From NCBI GenBank assembly GCA_902773195.1, contig CACYDL010000151.1, forward strand, positions 1 through 7,906: DNA of 7,906 nucleotides, written 5' to 3'. Position numbers and translations under genes: made by a program. Every line of letters starts with the position of its first letter. The first letter of the stretch is position 1. This DNA is from an uncultured Lachnospiraceae bacterium (lineage in GTDB: Bacteria > Bacillota_A > Clostridia > Lachnospirales > Lachnospiraceae). Under the pieces are notes generated by a model. The model searched no databases. It was not told where the DNA came from and saw only the letters and a list, made by a program, of their open reading frames with translations. Shown here piece after piece: positions 6,730 through 7,906 of the stretch.

Positions 6730-6751
6730 CCGGGTCATCCCGGGCAGGGAT
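6730..6751 (-). promoter_or_regulatory. Two mutually exclusive small hairpins in the exporter leader
   Basis: CCGGG (6730-6734) can pair with CCCGG (6739-6743) around a TCAT loop. Alternatively ATCCC (6737-6741) can pair with GGGAT (6747-6751). The two pairings share bases 6739-6741, so only one can form. Both lie in the predicted untranslated leader of the exporter mRNA. A switching role is speculative, as the stems are only five pairs long. Confidence 0.25.
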
Positions 6752-6754
6752 TCC

Positions 6755-6772
6755 TGTACGGATTTCCGTACA
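6755..6772. promoter_or_regulatory. 18 bp near-perfect dyad, possible operator of the exporter operon
   Basis: TGTACGGA and TCCGTACA are exact reverse complements separated by two bases. The dyad is about 55 bases downstream of the predicted exporter transcription start and about 36 bases upstream of the -35 element of asnA. Length and symmetry fit a site for a dimeric repressor (for example TetR-, MarR- or GntR-type), but no regulator gene is in the window. As RNA it would be a seven to eight pair hairpin. Confidence 0.5.
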
Positions 6773-6807
6773 ATCGGGGTCAATTCCCGCCGGATCAAGG
6801 CGCGGTG

Positions 6808-6837
6808 TTGCAAAGAAAAGGATAGTAGTAGTATTAT
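6808..6837 (+). promoter_or_regulatory. Probable asnA promoter
   Basis: TTGCAA (6808-6813, four of six matches) and TATTAT (6832-6837, five of six) are separated by 18 bases on the plus strand. Transcription would start near 6844, giving a leader of about 100 bases before the asnA ATG. The -10 overlaps the -10 of the divergent exporter promoter. Confidence 0.5.
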
Positions 6838-6861
6838 AAGGCTTGATTTTTTAAGTGACAA
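6833..6861 (-). promoter_or_regulatory. Promoter of the ABC exporter operon
   Basis: On the minus strand TTGTCA (6861-6856, five of six matches) and a perfect TATAAT (6838-6833) are separated by the ideal 17 bases. The start near 6826 gives a long leader of about 175 bases that contains the dyad at 6755-6772 and the small hairpins at 6730-6751. Confidence 0.75.
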
Positions 6862-6895
6862 GACGCAAGTGGCTCCGGCCCGCCGTTTTGCCGAT

Positions 6896-6917
6896 GCGCT
6901 CCGCCGGCGCGGGGCGC
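6896..6917 (+). promoter_or_regulatory. GC-rich hairpin in the asnA leader
   Basis: GCGCTCCGC (6896-6904) pairs with GCGGGGCGC (6909-6917) around the loop CGGC, giving nine pairs including one G-U. It ends ten bases before the AAAGGGGG ribosome binding site (6928-6935). There is no T run, so it is not a terminator. It may be a simple mRNA-stabilising stem or may modulate translation. Confidence 0.4.
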
Positions 6918-6944
6918 GCTCATCCGCAAAGGGGGACTACATTC

Positions 6945-7906
6945 ATGAACCTGATACTTCCGGACCGATACGATCCTCACATGACCGTCCGCGAGACCCA
7001 GGACGCGATCAAATTCATCCGCGACCTGTTCCAGAAAGAATTCGGAAAGGAGATGAACCTCGAGCGCATCTCCGCCCCGCTCTTCGTGTCCCAGGCCTCC
7101 GGTCTCAACGACAACCTGAACGGGGTCGAGCGCCCCGTCGCCTTCGACATGAAATCCATTCCCGGGGAAACCTTCGACGTGGTCCAGTCGCTGGCGAAGT
7201 GGAAGCGCTACGCCCTGGGCGAGTACGGCTTCAGGCCCGGCGAGGGTCTCTACACCAACATGAACGCCATCCGGCGCGACGAGGATCTCGACAATCTCCA
7301 CTCCTGCTACGTCGACCAGTGGGACTGGGAGATGGTCATCAACGAATCCGACCGGAACCAGGAGTTCCTCAAGGAGGTCGTCCGGAGCATCTTCCGTCTG
7401 ATCAAGCACACGGAGCACGAGGTCTGGTACCGCTGGCCCGACGCGGTGTACCGTCTTCCCGAGGAGATCGCCTTCGTCACGTCGGAGGAGCTGGAGGAGC
7501 GGTGGCCCGACGCGACCCGCAAGGAGCGCGAGAACCTGATCGCCAAGGAGAAGGGCGCCGTATTTGTAGGCAACATCGGATGGCCTCTGGCGGACGGCCT
7601 GCCCCACGACGGGCGCTCGCCGGACTACGACGACTGGAATCTCAACGGCGACATCCTCTTCTGGTTCGAGCCGCTTTCGTGCGCCCTCGAGATCTCCAGC
7701 ATGGGCGTCCGCGTCAGCCCGGAATCCATGAGAAAGCAGCTCGCCGCGGCGAACTGCGAGTACCGTCTGGCGCTCCCCTACCACAAGGCGCTGGTGGAGG
7801 GAAAGCTTCCTTATACCATCGGGGGCGGCGTCGGCCAGTCCCGCCTGTGCATGCTGCTGCTGGGCCGGGTGCACGTGGGCGAGGTGCAGGCCTCCATCTG
7901 GCCCGA
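6945..7906 (+). CDS. asnA: Aspartate--ammonia ligase AsnA, C-terminus cut by window edge
   Basis: This frame stays open from ATG 6945 to the window end (320 complete codons). AsnA makes asparagine in the cytoplasm from aspartate, ammonia and ATP, forming AMP and pyrophosphate through an aspartyl-adenylate; it has a class II aminoacyl-tRNA synthetase-like fold. Family landmarks in order: SGLNDNLNG (52-60, its Asp matching the conserved Asp46 region of the E. coli enzyme), SLAKWKR (82-88), GEGLYT (99-104), YVDQWDWE (122-129), SPDYDDW (225-231), LNGDI (233-237), and GGGVGQSR (293-300), the motif-3-like segment with the ATP-binding Arg. The family is about 330-340 residues long, so only about 10-20 residues lie beyond the edge. 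The start is set by AAAGGGGG nine bases upstream and agrees with family N-termini. It is transcribed divergently from the exporter operon. Identity is essentially certain. Confidence 0.97.
   Translation, partial: MNLILPDRYDPHMTVRETQDAIKFIRDLFQKEFGKEMNLERISAPLFVSQASGLNDNLNGVERPVAFDMKSIPGETFDVVQSLAKWKRYALGEYGFRPGEGLYTNMNAIRRDEDLDNLHSCYVDQWDWEMVINESDRNQEFLKEVVRSIFRLIKHTEHEVWYRWPDAVYRLPEEIAFVTSEELEERWPDATRKERENLIAKEKGAVFVGNIGWPLADGLPHDGRSPDYDDWNLNGDILFWFEPLSCALEISSMGVRVSPESMRKQLAAANCEYRLALPYHKALVEGKLPYTIGGGVGQSRLCMLLLGRVHVGEVQASIWP

Noticed and set aside
4785..6839. Very long plus-strand frame (684 codons) opposite the 619-aa exporter gene
   Set aside because: Despite its length it is antisense to conserved ABC motifs, is dominated by Asp/His/Arg/Gly/Val, and has no recognisable domain. 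GC-rich third positions remove stops on the opposite strand.
5707..6861. Minus-strand frame (384 codons) in another phase of the 619-aa exporter gene
   Set aside because: It is a shifted frame, rich in Arg/His/Asp, that overlaps a gene with full family motifs and spans that gene's promoter region.
6845..6944. T-box leader for asnA
   Set aside because: The leader is only about 100 bases, with no T-box-like conserved bulge or terminator that I can find.
6834..7874. Minus-strand frame (346 codons) opposite asnA
   Set aside because: asnA on the plus strand is recognised over its whole length; the opposite frame lacks a start context and any motif.

Overview
The window looks like a chromosomal segment of a fairly GC-rich member of the Bacillota, most likely a Clostridia/Lachnospiraceae-type gut or oral anaerobe. 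This is inferred from strong GGAGG-type ribosome binding sites, TATAAT promoters set in AT-rich islands, a heterodimeric ABC exporter pair of the type common in that class, and an ammonia-dependent asparagine synthetase (AsnA). Nothing in the window fixes genus or species.

Layout from left to right. Bases 38-193 hold a degenerate tandem repeat (about 41 bp per unit) that overlaps the 3' end of the first gene. Bases 161-1408 (minus) encode a 415-residue acidic secreted protein of unknown function. Bases 1409-1762 have no gene but contain its promoter, a 14 bp palindrome, a 30 bp AT-rich dyad and a strong intrinsic terminator that serves the next gene. Bases 1763-2548 (minus) encode a 261-residue secreted protein built from two copies of a beta-rich, PPC-like domain; its promoter lies at 2622-2651. 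Bases 2549-2787 are a GC-rich spacer with several small hairpins. Bases 2788-6650 (minus) are a two-gene operon for a heterodimeric ABC exporter, with the two genes overlapping as TGATG. Bases 6651-6944 are a divergent intergenic region with two overlapping promoters and several inverted repeats. From 6945 to the right edge, on the plus strand, is asnA, cut off by the window about 10-20 codons before its expected end.

Functionally, the exporter pair forms one machine. The first-translated subunit (4791-6650) has a degenerate nucleotide-binding domain (Asp for the catalytic Glu, Gln for the switch His). The second (2788-4791) has the intact Walker B Glu and switch His but carries LSQGQ instead of LSGGQ. 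Together they should give one catalytic and one degenerate ATP site, as in TM287/288- or BmrCD-like exporters. The two secreted-protein genes downstream have their own promoters and terminators and are probably independent units. The asnA gene is transcribed away from the exporter operon, from a promoter whose -10 element overlaps that of the operon.

No CRISPR array, tRNA, rRNA, insertion sequence or phage gene was recognised. The least explained parts are the 41 bp repeat array running into a gene's 3' end, the two uncharacterised secreted proteins, and the dyad-rich leader between the exporter operon and asnA.
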